Below are positions 1 through 12,283 of a stretch of DNA of 64,000 nt, one piece after another. Both the position numbers and the translations under genes were made by a program. The notes under the pieces are model-generated. The model was given only the letters and a program-made list of their open reading frames with translations. It was not told the origin of the DNA and made no database searches. Position 1 is the first letter of the stretch, and each line of letters begins with the position of its first letter. This stretch comes from Nectonema munidae (Eukaryota; Nematomorpha; Nectonematoida; Nectonematidae): assembly GCA_030549495.1 (NCBI GenBank), contig JAUIRK010000824.1:62001-126000 (forward strand). Direction: 5' to 3'.

Positions 1-211
1 TTGTACAGTTATTACTAACTCTCAAATTGAATTTTGTAATAAACTTACTTAACTTGAATTTTGTTGACACTAGAGTTTATGATACTTAAAATTTCTTTTT
101 TAACTTAAATTAACTTTTCTCTATTAGGATTAAAACAGTTTACTTTGATCTAAATAGAGTTATTAGAATCAAAAACTGAATGTTGTGTTACTTTGAGTGC
201 ATCAACAAATT

Positions 212-411
212 GAGCATACGTTTATTTTTTTTTTGACGGGTGTTTCATGCAAGGGAAGTAGAAACTTCCATATCTGCACTGATGAACTTTTTACGATAAG
301 TTGATGACATCGCCGGGATTCGAACCCAAAGGCTTTGGATCCGTAGGCGACGCTTCTACCTATCAGCCCACCAGCCCTAGAGGGCTTTTTCCTAGAGAGC
401 ATACGTTTATT
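212..411 (-). mobile_element. tRNA-derived SINE (family 1) with target-site duplication
   Basis: Read on the minus strand this is a tRNA-like head followed by a short unique body and a poly-A tail (poly-T at 227-234 on the plus strand). The RNA polymerase III box B is intact as GGGTTCGAATCCC near 310-322, and a box A-like GGCTGATAGGTAG lies near 360-372. The 15-bp sequence GAGCATACGTTTATT occurs on both sides (212-226 and 397-411), a perfect target duplication that marks LINE-driven insertion. A second copy sits at 28,507-28,749, inside a Gypsy element. The heads and bodies of the two copies are nearly identical, so the family was recently active. No protein is encoded. Confidence 0.88.
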
Positions 412-1244
412 CGAACACGACAGTATTTTTTGTAGGATTAGATACGTTTATAAAACTTATCAATTCATAAATAATTACATTCTTAACTTCCAAGAAAATG
501 CCTTCAATAAGAGTTTTAGGATTTTGTATTTCAGAATATTTTTCGATAAAGTCATTTTTAATTTTATCTAAATTTCCAATTAGTTGGCAATGATTATTTT
601 GATTATCAAAATTAGTTAGTTTATGGATAAAGTTGAATAAAAATACTGAATATAAAAATACACAAAATTAAGAAGTAATTTAAAAGAAATAAAATTAAAG
701 CTACCCTTAAAAAGCAAGCAAAAAAAATAAAAAAAAAAGGAGAAAAGTGAAGTTTGAAATTTAGAGAAATGACAGCATTGAAAAACTTTGTTCAAAAACC
801 AAAAGTCTTTCTTATATATCATTTAGAAATTTTAACTATGCTTTAGTCGAGTATTCGACCATTGAAAAATAATTATTTTTTGTTCTTTTGATTGAACTGA
901 ATCAATATGCTCAAAAATAGTTATTATTCGGCTAGAATAATATCTAAAGCGGTACGTATGGTCAGCCTAAAACAAAATAAATACATATTTAATCAAAACT
1001 ACAGACAAAAATTACCACTATTTTTATTTATAAATTGTATTGTAGTGTATTGCAATTTTTCCTACAATGTTTAAACTATATTTTCATATGATTCTTTCAA
1101 CTTTTAGCTATCCCCTTCCTCCAAGGATGATTTTCCACAAAATCTAGTAATTTTTCTTTAATTGTGCAATGATATATATCAGGCGAATTATGATAGATTT
1201 ACAAAATTCTTACATAATTTTAGAATTATTTTCTAAATTTATCC
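412..1244. other. No gene seen
   Basis: AT-rich DNA with many short A and T runs. The only open frame (minus, near 616-822) is low-complexity Phe-rich and follows a poly-A/T stretch, so it is not taken as a gene. Confidence 0.6.
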
Positions 1245-1425
1245 TTCCACAATCTCTGTTAAGGTGTACCTCTCAGCTTAACAGTTGAAGCCTAGGTGTT
1301 CGATCCTCAAGAATCACGACTCTTAAAAACAAAATCAAAAAAGGTGATTAACCATCTCAAGCATAATGCGAGCATATAGCCTTACGGCTGAAAGTGCTTT
1401 GAAATCTTCAACCAAACAACCAATC
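1245..1425 (+). mobile_element. tRNA-derived SINE (family 2), diverged copy
   Basis: The tRNA-like head has a box B of the form GGTGTTCGATCCTC near 1,295-1,308 and is followed by a body ending around GCATAATGCGAGCATATAG. The same head and body, in opposite orientation, occur at 9,887-10,058. There box B is the cleaner GGGGTTCGATCCCC. This copy carries an extra stretch near its 3' end (about 1,381-1,408) that the other lacks. I do not see a clear target duplication, which suggests that it is older than the family 1 copies. Confidence 0.7.
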
Positions 1426-2835
1426 AAATTTACACTAATCTTAGAAAATAATTTTCTCTTCTATAAATGACCGATAAAAGATTTAATTAAAATATTTTAA
1501 AATAGAATATAACGATTTCGACAACCTGATCGTAAGATATTTTTGTTTCAGCCCATTGTAATTTTTTTCTAGCTACGGGCTTGTATCTAAAACCCGTATT
1601 GGACGACAAAAGCGACTAATTTTCTTTTGCACGAACTGTTTCTTTATGCAAATGTATCTCTATTGAACGACCACCAAACTAAACGGTCAATGGTCATTAT
1701 AATTAAATTGTCCACAACTTTATTCACTAAACCTCATGTTGATAACAGTAAAGTTGTTTAAAATAACTGATAGATAATAACATACATGTTTTGTTTTGTA
1801 AAACAATATTGTAAGCTGTCAAGAGGAATAATTTCTTTAACATACTAAATTTCCGAAGAGATTTAATGAAAATCTATCTATATCATATAAACTTGTAAGA
1901 AGTACTCACATTGTGAAGTAGTTTTGTCATCCTTTGTATTTTTCTATTAATCAGCTGGTGTAAGTGAACATCTGGTAAACGATTCTTTTAAAATATTCCA
2001 AGATTATGGTAAATACATTTTTAATGAAGACGAAATAAGTCTTTTTTAGATCGCCTCTGATAAAAAGTGATGTTGTTAAAGGTGATAAGTAAATCTTGAA
2101 AAAATTAAAAGAGCGTCATACGTTAATTTTGGCATATAAGTCAAGTGCTGAAGAGTCATTTTTTTGAAATAAAAAGAGTAAAGTTTAAAACAAATTTATT
2201 TAAATAAAACCCACGAGTTTTTATTAAGTTGAAGTACTAAATGTAGAAGATTTAAATGGTTTTCAAAAAAATGTTTTATAAAATGCCGCTTACAAAAAAT
2301 CTAATTGAAAAAACTATAAACGAGAAAAAAATTGCTTCTGGACAAAACCATTTCGATAATTGTAATAAGTGTTTTCACAAGTTACAAGTATCCTTGAGTA
2401 TCACTGACTGTTTAGCATGCTTTCACACACTTTGTAAATACATCCTGATGCACCGCTAAATGTTTTTGTATATATATATAGTTCACATTTTATATGTTAT
2501 CTTTGTAACGTAATTGTTACCTTTTTACGTGTTACAGTTCCTTCAATAAAGTCGATTTTCACTACTCCTTACGCCATAACAATAATCATATAATGTTCTG
2601 AAAAAAATATATAGGAAAAAAACTAAATATTGAAAATATTGGATTGAAAAAAATATGTAGTTTGGGGAAAAAATCAAACACCAAAAAACTCCTCTTGTCA
2701 GTACACTAATAATGGTTTAAAAGTCGTCTAAACTACATATATGTTAGTATTAGAGTAATTCAATTAAAAAAGCATAGATTTATTTTTGAAAAATATTGAA
2801 AAATTTAAAAGGACACATAAAAAATCTTGGATCAT
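1426..2835. other. No gene seen; one unassigned 67-codon open frame
   Basis: AT-rich intergenic DNA. A 67-codon frame at 2,256-2,459 (plus) has four Cys in a CxxC-x4-H-like spacing near residue 35 and then a further Cys pair. It has no recognisable family, no splice context and ends in simple TA repeats, so I leave it uncalled. Confidence 0.5.
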
Positions 2836-2837
2836 GG

Positions 2838-2916
2838 GAAATTCTGCCTCAAGACCATATTATTATCTATAGATACTTAGAGGCTAAATTATCTTGAGGC
2901 CGAATTGATCTCCTTG
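2838..2916. mobile_element. Miniature inverted-repeat element with AATTCGGCCTCAAGA-type ends
   Basis: The left end reads AAATTCTGCCTCAAGA and the right end TCTTGAGGCCGAATT, which are imperfect inverted complements around about 45 bp of AT-rich filler. The same end motif recurs around 6,602-6,795 (GGATAATTTGGCCTCAAGG and AGAAGCCGAATTGTCC) and as a lone AATTCGGCCT near 27,713. It is non-coding. The autonomous partner is not visible here. Confidence 0.5.
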
Positions 2917-3464
2917 CAATAATAAGTTTAACAAAAAAAAATTTATAAAATAATTTAATGAGTTATGAGTGATTTTGACAAAAAAAACTCTCGTAACTTT
3001 ATGATGTGAAGAAATTGGTTTGTAGTAACGCCATCTTGTGATTTTTGAAAATTTTTCTATTTGACACTTTCTTGGTTTTTTGTTTGAAAACCAATGTTAT
3101 ATCTTCTATTTTAAATTCTTGAAGGAAAACCAAACATGTTAAAATTATGTTTATTCTATCTTTATTATCGATTTGTTATCGTTTTTCAGACATATCAGCT
3201 AAAAAAATGTATAAAAGTTTTTCTACTTTTTTATAACCATTTTTTTGCATAATTAAGTAAGTATTCAGTGTAGAAACATCAATAATGTTTGACAAAATAA
3301 AAGTGAATATCTATTGGATCTACGCTGACATGTAAAATCTTGAATTCTTTTATCCATATTGTCTATACCACATTTATTTTCGTTGTAATCATTCAGGGTC
3401 ATAGCGACAAATAAATTTAAAATCCTCTGCTCAGAGTCCTTATACTTTTTTTTCTTTGAAGGTA

Positions 3465-3897
3465 GTTTGCCTCAATTTACTTGTATGAATTTGTTTTTGC
3501 TAGACTTTCCTCTTTTTTTAAGGCATCAATCAATTTCCATATGTTAGGATGAGAGTTTGTAACTGAAGTTCTAAGAGAGCTATGAAAACCTTCTAAGTTG
3601 TTATTTACCATGGGCATTTTATTGACTGTCCTTTCATACACATTCCACAACGGTATAGGAAACAGAGGATCTAATTGTCTTCTCCTTGATTCCGGGCCTC
3701 ATTCGCCACCAATATAATTTGTTGCGAAGTACAAAACAATTTCTTCAGGAATTTCATCATCATCAATTAACTCCTCAAACCCTGGAACAACGTCATTTAG
3801 GGGTAAAAAAGCCAGTGCTGGGAAACAGTGCACATTCAAACTAAATTCGTCCTCTTGATGGTATAGTTCCTTGTATCCTGCTTGAACTATACCTTTG
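3465..3897 (-). pseudogene. MULE (Mutator-like) transposase, C-terminal remnant
   Basis: Read on the minus strand, the frame runs through CFPALAFLPLNDVVPGFEEL, then YFATNYIGGE, then DPLFPIPLWNVYERTVNKMP, then NNNLEGFHSSLRTSV and HPNIWKLIDALKKEE. This order is typical of the C-terminal half of animal MULE transposases, whose consensus has a TYIG, LWNVY, RTNN-VEGWH and HPN-WKF series. Internal stops interrupt the frame and the N-terminal DDE core and any FLYWCH domain are absent, so this is a dead fragment. A degenerate tandem array just upstream (3,988-4,110) may be its terminal region. Confidence 0.75.
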
Positions 3898-3987
3898 TAA
3901 ACATTATAACAAAATATTATATTGGTGATTTATAGTTGTAAATATTATATATAAAATTTATTATATATCTAAAATTATATTATATAT

Positions 3988-4110
3988 CTGTAACGAAATG
4001 TCCGGGTACCAACAGATCTAGTAACGAACTGTCCCGTAGCGAAGTGTTCAGCAACGAAATGTCCTGGTACGAACGGTCCAGTAGTGAACGGCCCGGACAG
4101 TCGTAGAAAC
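3988..4110. repeat. Degenerate short tandem array, GTAACGAAATGTCC-like unit
   Basis: About six or seven imperfect copies of a 15-19 bp unit, of the form GTAACGAAATGTCCGG or GTAGCGAACTGTCCC, follow one another. The stretch is strikingly GC-richer than its surroundings. A single related motif (CGAAATGTCCGAGTACC) lies near 60,889. Its position directly upstream of the MULE remnant suggests a sub-terminal repeat of that element, but that link is inference. Confidence 0.65.
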
Positions 4111-5190
4111 ATATCGTCCAAAAGAGTATAGCTGTTCATCAATTGAGAGATTTACATTTGGCTCATAATAAACACTCAAATTGTATCAAACATTTCAAAA
4201 ACATACCTTACAGCTTTTAGTTTATTCAAAATTTTCTACTTTTTCTATCTAAAATATTGTCTAACGATAAACATACCAACAATTCTTTCAGACGATTTTT
4301 AGCTAAAGTTATAGGATAGATCAGAAGAATTTCTTTCATAAAAATAAGAAATACACAAAGTTATTTAGAAAATCTTAGAAGTAGATTTTGCTTAAAGTTC
4401 AAGTGATCGCATTTTTTGAGAATCATTTGAAATTTCGTATTTGCTTTTATTTTGCTCATTTAAAACCATGATCTATGCCCTTTTAAGGGCTATATTTTAC
4501 TTATTTCATTTTATTTATTTTATTACTACATGAAAATTGATAAAAAAAACTCTAAAATTAAAATTATCTCTTCATTTTGTTTTTGAAACAATTTTTCAAT
4601 CGTATTTAGTTGGTGATGCATTTTGTATCTTTTTGTGATTTACTTATACTCTTTGAATTAATTTCAAGTTGGATCATATTAAAGAATGAAACTAGTGATA
4701 TGTTGAAAAAATTAGAATATAATATAAAAGTAAATTTTGCTCTATAACGTTCAGTAAAAAATATGCAATAACTAACACTCTAAGAAATTTTTTTATTCTC
4801 GAGAATTACAAAAATTTGTCATAAACAGTATCGTAATCATTTAAATATCCAAGTTTTATTGTACCTGAATTTTAGGTGCATACTAAAATGAGAATAAAAA
4901 TGAATTGTACGTCATTCATTGAGTTATAATTAAACTAATAGCGCACCATAATTAGTTCAAAATAAAAAAATATAGTTAATATAACTAGAAGCGCCATTAC
5001 TATAATTAGAAAGCGCAAATAATAAGTAGTTAACTTTCGTTAAAAAATTTTTGACAAAAATTCATCGATCAATCTTATATTATATCTGTTAGAAGTTAAA
5101 AGGCACTAGAAGTTTGAAAATTGCAAATTATAATAAATTTGATTGAAATTTGAAAAGCCAATCAAAACATTCAAAAAAAATTTGATTGAC
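4111..5190. other. No gene seen
   Basis: AT-rich DNA, scattered short A/T runs, no coding frame or known repeat recognised. Confidence 0.55.
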
Positions 5191-5224
5191 AGATACGTAA
5201 ACTGGACAATTACCAAAAGTCCTT

Positions 5225-5418
5225 TTGACTACAATTGTAGTTTATATGTCATAAGTTTTGACAATAATTTCATTCATTTATTTTTCATATGACACCTGAT
5301 ACGCTTAAATTCTTTAATGTATTTTGAATTCATGTTTCAAAGATATATATTTATAAAAAATTTTAACTGTTAAAATATTTTTACTACAAATGTAGTTATA
5401 TGGGCTGCTAAGGGTTAA
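5225..5418. mobile_element. Partial piggyBac-like MITE with ACTACAnnTGTAGT palindromes
   Basis: The palindromes ACTACAATTGTAGT (about 5,230) and ACTACAAATGTAGT (about 5,384) are spaced about 155 bp apart. The stretch ends in GGGCTGCTAAGGGTTAA (TTAA at 5,415-5,418). The same palindrome type and the same AAGGGTTAA end are seen in the complete element at 54,944-55,502. The left end of this copy is not found. Confidence 0.5.
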
Positions 5419-6600
5419 ACTGTCCAATGAGAAATTGGGTGTGAGAAAAGATCAGTGTAATTCTGTTTGTCATGGTTATTATCAAAATACCATTCTAAAC
5501 TTATTAAAATTAAATATTAAAGTTTTTAAAAGGAATATCATGGACATTCAAACAGAAAGAATCAAACATTTTATACAACATTTATTTTCTTTCAAATTAT
5601 TTGTTAACTTTTAGACGCAATATTGAACCACACATTTTTCTTTCTTTATTGTGATTAAATTTAAAATAATCATTTGATTAATAGCAAATATTTTAAAGGT
5701 ATCAAATAAAATATACAAAATGAGTTGACTAAAAGGCTGCGAAATATTTTAAACATGACATTAAAAGAATTTTTACAAAACTCTTGTCCTATTCTTATCA
5801 AAAAGATTTTTTCATCCAAATGCATGGTTTAAAAAGAAACGTGTTATTTTGAGTGCTAAATTTTATGTTATAAACATCTTTCCTATATTGTCTGCATATT
5901 AATAATACATATAAAAAAATTCTTTGTTTGTATATAACAAGTTGACACGCAAGCTTTTTCTTTTTAAAGAAAAGAAAAGTTTGTTGCGGAATTGAAGTTG
6001 TATTTGGATAACAAAATTTCTTTGAGAATAGCAAATTGCATAACAAGTGAATTAATAATAGACATCTAATTTCCATTTCTTCAGGCATTTTTTATGCGTT
6101 ATCTTCTTACTATTCAAAGCATGCTTATTTGTTTAAACGTTTTCCCAATTCTCAAGTCAACTTTTTTTATGTAAACATATCTTTCGAATCAATTATCATC
6201 ATAACTCGTCACTTTCTAAAGGATATAACTTAGTTCTAAGTCTTTCACTTTTTAAGTTAGCTTAATTTATAACATTAATCTACTGTTATTTATTTATTTT
6301 CAGATTATATATGAGCCCCAAAACATATCCAATATATTTTTTTCACTCCTCGATCCCCCCTAAAATTTTAAGGTGTGAACCCGCTAGATAGACGAGTCAG
6401 GTTTTGTTCAATCTTATATGAAACCATAATAAATCTAATATAATTTAGTGCAAGAATTGATAGCAATAAAATTTGCACACTATTGAAGAAAGACAAAAGA
6501 GTAGAAAATATAAAGTTTAAGTTTTAATATTTAGTCTTGCTTCTTTGCGTACTTAAAAAATAAAGTGATATAGTAGAGATAGATATTGCGTAACCGTTCA
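5419..6600. other. No gene seen
   Basis: AT-rich DNA. The 96-codon minus frame at 5,798-6,088 has biased composition, no recognisable domain and no supporting splice context. Confidence 0.5.
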
Positions 6601-6601
6601 A

Positions 6602-6795
6602 GGATAATTTGGCCTCAAGGCAATATTAACCCATTTACAGCCAATGTTCCTATTTTGGAATATAAGTAATTTCATCTTCGTCTGCTTTTTTCAATGACTT
6701 TGAATGTAAATCGTCTGCGTTTTTTTTGGATATTGTCTGCTTGGCCTTAAATGGGTTAAATCAATATATTTAGAAGCCGAATTGTCCACAGGTAA
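6602..6795. mobile_element. Nested MITEs: a TTAA-flanked element inside another miniature element
   Basis: The inner element (6,626-6,759) begins TTAACCCATTTA and ends TAAATGGGTTAA, giving duplicated TTAA and CCC...GGG ends, the signature of piggyBac-type MITEs. Its flanks (GGATAATTTGGCCTCAAGG on the left, AGAAGCCGAATTGTCC on the right) are themselves imperfect inverted repeats that match the ends of the element at 2,838-2,916. The order of events is therefore readable: the outer element came first and the inner one inserted into it. Confidence 0.65.
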
Positions 6796-6799
6796 ACTC

Positions 6800-9380
6800 G
6801 TCTTAAGACCGAATTGGTGTACTCCTTATGTAACATATGTATACATATAAATTATATGAAATTTAACATGTGTCAGATATTTGCTTGTAGTTTGCAAATT
6901 ACTCAGCAAATTAAAAGCTCCTTTTATAAAATCTAAATTCAACTTCGTCTGTGAGTTTGATTTCATCCATTTTATATCTCATTCAGTTACTTTTTAATTA
7001 TCTGAAACAATTAAATAAGATTTTTTATAAACGCTTCAATTACATAACTGTTTCGATGGTGAAAATATAAAAAAAAGTTTTTTGGTGTGATATATTAAAG
7101 GAGACGTTTTTTATAGTTTTTTGTTGCCAAATAACATAGTTCAATATACGAGTCAGTGCTAAGTATGAGTTGTAAGACCAATTGTTCCTCTAAATATTTA
7201 CTTATCTCAAAAATTCCAATAAAATTTCTCAATCTCAACGCATATGAGAGTAAAAAGCATTCATGTATTCCGAAAAAAATATTTTATTATGTATCTTGGA
7301 AACAAATTAGACGCAACATCTTTATACTGAACGATTGCTGGTTGAGGATAAATTGAATAGTCTATTTTGTGACTGTAAATGTTTTGCGAGTTGTCTTCAG
7401 GGAATTTTGGTGGATATGGATTCGATGCAGTTTTACTCAAAGCGCGGCGGATCTTAGCAAATTATTCATCCTGAAACGTTTCGCGTTTAAAACTAATTCA
7501 CTCACAAAGACTTACACAGGGCCTATGAGTTGGTGTTCCAGCAGTTACATTGTTTCAGTGCCTGAGATCTAGCAAGGAGCACATGACGAAAAACTCCCCT
7601 CAAAATCAAAAATGTTGTCAGATTTGGATTTTAATCTTTGTCAGGTCTGACGGGTGCTTTTTATGCTTCGTGAAATTTAATTACGATTCATGATTACCTT
7701 TTGTATTCTGTTTGAATAAGTGTGAACCAAATTGGTGAATAATACCCGCTCAGTGCTCTATAGTTGATTGGAATTATGTAATTAATCCACGTGACAAAAC
7801 ATTTTTAGCCTTAATGTATTAAAGGATTTGGTAAGCTAGTGTGATCTATTTGAATCAGTGGCGGTGAATTCTACGCATATGAAGCATCGATACTTATAAG
7901 CTGTAGTTTTTTCCTGGAACTTCAATGTTAACCTACTTTGTCGAATTTAAGACATATTTGCGAAAAAAATGGTAAATATGAATGCGTATTTTATATTGTT
8001 ACATTATCTGAATAAATGATCACTTGGTCAAGTTTGATACACCTTACTTACTCTCCATTTTTTAAGTTCAAATTTTGTAAGTGTTTAGGGGTTGTAAATG
8101 GATTTTGTACCGTATTAACAGCATTACTGCTTAACAAAATTTTTCCGCTCAAGTGCTGGGGGAGAGGCGTTTTTAACCTTGCCATGTTGTTGTTAACTTT
8201 TTTTTACATATATATTTAGTGTGGTATATATTTCAAATATGCTGACTCTATGGGTGACGCTGTTTTTTTTATCAAAATAAAAGAAATGTGTCAAAAATGA
8301 TTTGTATGTCAATTCTTGCGAACAATTAAACTTTTTGTTTTAAAAATTAAAAATTTTACATGTATACAGCCATTTTCAGTAGGTAAAATTTAGTTTTGAT
8401 GCTCATTTTTATAAAAAATCAATCAAACGTGTGAAAAAATCTATCAAATGAGAAATATTCAAACTTGAAAATAATATAAACTCAATTTTTTTAATAAACC
8501 AACTTCTGGTATTTAATTCACTCTGAATATTTTAGTTGTTGGTAAATTAGATATCTCAATAACTTCATTGTTTTGGCTCAAATTAGTTTTTGGCCTGTAG
8601 TCTGGACGTCATTTCTCCTTTGCTATTTATATTGTGTAATTTTGCTATTTATTTTATTCCTTAGTAGCTTTACTTTTATCTGAAATTGATTTTCTCCAAT
8701 TGGTACTCGAAAAAACTTTTTTCAGAGATTTATTTAGCTTTTTTTGTTACTTACGTGGCAACAAAGCTTTTCTATTAAAGAAACTTGTTGATATCATGTG
8801 TTGTATTATCATGTGATATGAATAGATATTCATTCTGTATATTTGGGAACCAATCATTCTTCAAAAGTTGTTTTCCCCATGTCAAATCAATTATTCACTT
8901 TCATAATCAAATTATTCATCATGCTCTTTGTTCATATTACAAAAAGTTATACACTTCATCGTCCAATAAATTATCTCTTTTATGCCAAATAAACTAAAAT
9001 AATAATCAAATTATGAAATTATCTTGTCATATGTGACAGTTTTGAAAACTCTTACCGATTAAAAAATGTTCAGCTTTCCTATCCATCTTAGTGAACTGAC
9101 GATTGTAATCTTAGCTGAGAAGCTAAAGGTTTAAATATTTTTCATTCGTAAAGTAGGAATTTCTTTCTGATATGAGCGGTTTACTCTTCTATATTCCAAT
9201 AATTAAAAGTTTAAAGGAACAAATAAGATATTGTAATATCCGAAGAAAAATATTAAAAATCTCTATAAAATTTTCATAAAAATTATTTAATTTTTTACTG
9301 TTGTTTTTTTTTTGCGATCTGAACAAAATTGTATGAGAATTGGCAAGAAACTTTAATTTTCAAACAAAGGTAAATCGGGT
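6800..9380. other. No gene seen
   Basis: About 2.6 kb of AT-rich DNA. Several 65-70 codon plus-strand frames (7,156-7,356; 7,369-7,572; 8,016-8,219; 8,785-8,997) have no domain, no splice support and AT-driven amino-acid composition. Confidence 0.5.
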
Positions 9381-9384
9381 TGTT

Positions 9385-9545
9385 TTCATGGAGATTGCAC
9401 CATTGCACCGCTTGTTTCGGCTTATGAGAAAAGAAGGTTTGATGCTGGATCGAACCTAAGATCTTGTGTTATTAATATACTGCAGCATAATGGATCAGTT
9501 GATATGTAAGATTCTCCTCGACATAGAAAGGAAGAAACGCACAGA
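9385..9545 (-). mobile_element. Possible tRNA-like SINE remnant
   Basis: On the minus strand a box B-like TTAGGTTCGATCCAGC lies near 9,450 and is preceded by about 50 bp that could be a decayed tRNA head. Box A is not clear and no second copy is visible in the window. Confidence 0.3.
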
Positions 9546-9886
9546 AGAGATATACTAGCGTTTCATTATAAATTTATAACCTTCAATGATATAACGAGTA
9601 GCGTTCTCACACAACGATGATGATTCTTGATTCGTTATAATAAGACTTACACTCGGGCTCTAGCAAATGTGAGTTTATCTACCTTATGAATAATTCTAAA
9701 TCGAAGGATTTAAAATTTAAAGAGATAAGATGCAGATTAAAATGGGATATAGCATTCTGCAATTATTTGCATTTGCTGAGGATTTAATATTAATATATAT
9801 AAATCTTAAGCCAAAATATCAAATAATTGTATGTTTTTGTTTCTCTAACTAAGGAGTGTTCAAATTCATATTAAAAGGTTGTATAT

Positions 9887-10058
9887 ATGGTTGATTGGTT
9901 GGAGATATCAAATATATGCTCGCATTATGCTTAAGATCGTTAATCACAGTTTTTGTGAATTTGTTTTAAAAGTTGGGAGCATTGGGGATCGAACCCCTGA
10001 CCTTATACTGTTAAGCTGAGAGGTACACTCTAGCAACCATTGAGACCCAGACATTATA
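9887..10058 (-). mobile_element. tRNA-derived SINE (family 2)
   Basis: The minus strand reads a tRNA-like head with box A-like GGTTGCTAGAGTG and box B GGGGTTCGATCCCC, then a body ending GCATAATGCGAGCATATAT. It matches the diverged copy at 1,245-1,425 and is the better preserved of the two. No target duplication is evident. Confidence 0.75.
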
Positions 10059-10529
10059 TGGAGAATTATTTATTTACCCTTACTGTAGCAAGTTTTTCAA
10101 TGGAGCATAGGATTGTCAATTTTAGTGAATAAAAGTTGTTATTTCCATCATTTTATAAAAACTGTCTCGAAAATGGAAAATATGGATTAAAAAATCTAAA
10201 ATACAACACTAAGAAAAAATGGAATTAAAGCAACTTTGAATTAAAAAAGACACTTAGACATTACAAAGTTTTCAATGCATTCAACTTATCAATAAGGAGC
10301 TTTCTAATAGGAAATTTTTTTAATTCAAGTTGTTCTCTTAAGAAAAGCAAACTAGTCAAAAGTTAGACATTCTTAATAAAGGAGAAAATACAGAAATTTT
10401 TTTGAAAAAAATATTGACAAATAAGTGGAGAAAGACCAAGAGTAGCTAATATTGGAAAATGGTCTGAAATGCAATACAACAAGTTAAACGCATTTCTTTT
10501 CTCTACAATTTAATTTAAAAAAATTACAT

Positions 10530-11185
10530 TATGTTTTAGTTTTTGCTGCTGGATAGAACGTATTGAGTGAATTTACTGATGTTAATCTTGGAGATGTAAC
10601 ATGGAAAGATCTGAAGCGGCTTTCACTAGCCGGAGGAGTTGGTTTGGAAATCAGAGGTCTAAAGGAATTTGAAGAAAAAATATTGAAAAATTTTGAAGCA
10701 CCCTTCAAGTTTAAAGAGATCAAAATTAAAGTCACCTAGGAAAATGCATGAATTAATACCGAGTTATGATTTGATAGTAAGGTTTCAAATTGGCTTCAGA
10801 GAGCGAAGATGGTTTTCGACATATTATAGATATACAAGAACTTAGATCTTACAAGTGAAACACTAATTGAAAAAACCTTAAAATATTTGCTATCATTTGT
10901 TACAGAACATATGTTGTACTTGATTGATTTATGGATGTAAAAACCTAGACCTGCATGAGAACTGATTCTAGGGGGATAAAAATAAAATTATAGCCAGAAA
11001 TATTAAAAAAAATTTGCAAGTTCATCTTTTAGCCAAACTCCCGGCAAACAAAGTACTATATGAATAGGGATCATTAGAGAATTAAATAGCAAAAATAAAT
11101 ATCTAAGGATTCAAACTTGTCATTTAAGTTCACAATATCCAAGCCATTAAGATGTAAAGGTTCAGAGAGATTACAAAAGAATTAA
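10530..11185 (-). pseudogene. LINE endonuclease domain (EEP) fossil
   Basis: The minus strand carries broken pieces of a non-LTR retrotransposon apurinic-like endonuclease. The segment LGDFNFDLF (about 10,715-10,740) is the GDFN catalytic-region motif. About 70 bp downstream comes SNSFRPLISKPTPP, which matches the usual post-GDFN 'L-PLI-KPTR' stretch. An upstream SGYNFI-like piece near 10,995 resembles the 'GYN' strand. Frames change several times and stops are frequent. The tail of this fossil is shared with 26,110-26,200, so both derive from one LINE family. Confidence 0.6.
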
Positions 11186-11189
11186 AATG

Positions 11190-12280
11190 TGAAATGATAA
11201 ACATTTTCATTACAAAAACTTATTAAAAATGGAGCTTATTTTAACGTCAATTTTTTAGATGATGAAAATAGCTTTTGAAATTTTTTTTCCTTAAAATCTA
11301 CTCCGTGTTGTCTATGCCGTGTTGGCATGAGCTGAAGTTAAGGTCAATAACCCCGACCTAAAAACATAATTTTAAGATTTTGTTGTTAGGAATGTTTTTT
11401 ATAAAAAAATTATATAGTAGACATATGTAAAAATAATAATTGTCAACAAATTTCAATATTTTAACATTTTCGATCAAATTTTAAATAAAAAATAAAATTT
11501 ATTTTTTTATAAGAGCATGTAGAATCGGTTATATTTTATTGTTATTTTTAAAATTTTTGAAAAATATTGAGTTTTGGTGTTTTTTTAAATGTTATCCTTT
11601 TGTCGTTAAAAAATGACTTCAATTTTACCCCATTAAAATTTTGACCACATTTTGTCAAAAATTTCAGGCTTGAAATAAAAACAACCCCCTACATTATTTT
11701 TGCATAACTATTTCTCTACAAATTGATGCGAAAATTTTTTGGGGTTGAGACATTTCATTTTTGGAAAAAAGGCGCCAAACTTTGTGACTTTGACCATTTT
11801 TTTTTTAAATATTCATTTTAAAATATACAAAGAATAAATCACGTATTCGTGTTTCACATATATGATAATATAAATAAATGTTAAAATTTTTTTTTTTTAA
11901 TTATTTTAGGATCGGTCAGCACAAATTTGAATTTGGCGATTTTTGATTGGCTAAAATTTAGAAAGTAATAAATGTATGTTTCTAATTTTTACATTAAAAG
12001 ATGTATAAATTGTTAAATTTCAACATTAACATTTAAATTTTTGAAAAAAAATTTTTTGTTTTTTATTTTCCATTTCACCTTTTTGACGTTAAAAATGAGC
12101 CTAAAATATATATTCATTTTGTAAAATTAAAAACCTGTTTCAAAAAAAGATGAACTTTTACTTTTTATTTGATAAAATTATTTTTATTCTGTTGAATTAA
12201 AAAAAAAGATTACGCGCATCTTGAATTGAAAGTTTTAATACTTCAAAGAAAAAACATGGAAAAACATTTATTGTAAATTA
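11190..12280. other. No gene seen
   Basis: Very AT-rich DNA with long T runs. A GC-richer patch near 11,310-11,360 (GTGTTGGCATGAGCTGAAG) has no assigned meaning. Confidence 0.5.
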
Positions 12281-12283
12281 TGA

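Noticed and set aside
300-372. A functional tRNA gene
   Set aside because: Box A and box B are present, but the cloverleaf is incomplete, a poly-A tail and target duplications flank it, and a second copy exists, so it is a SINE.
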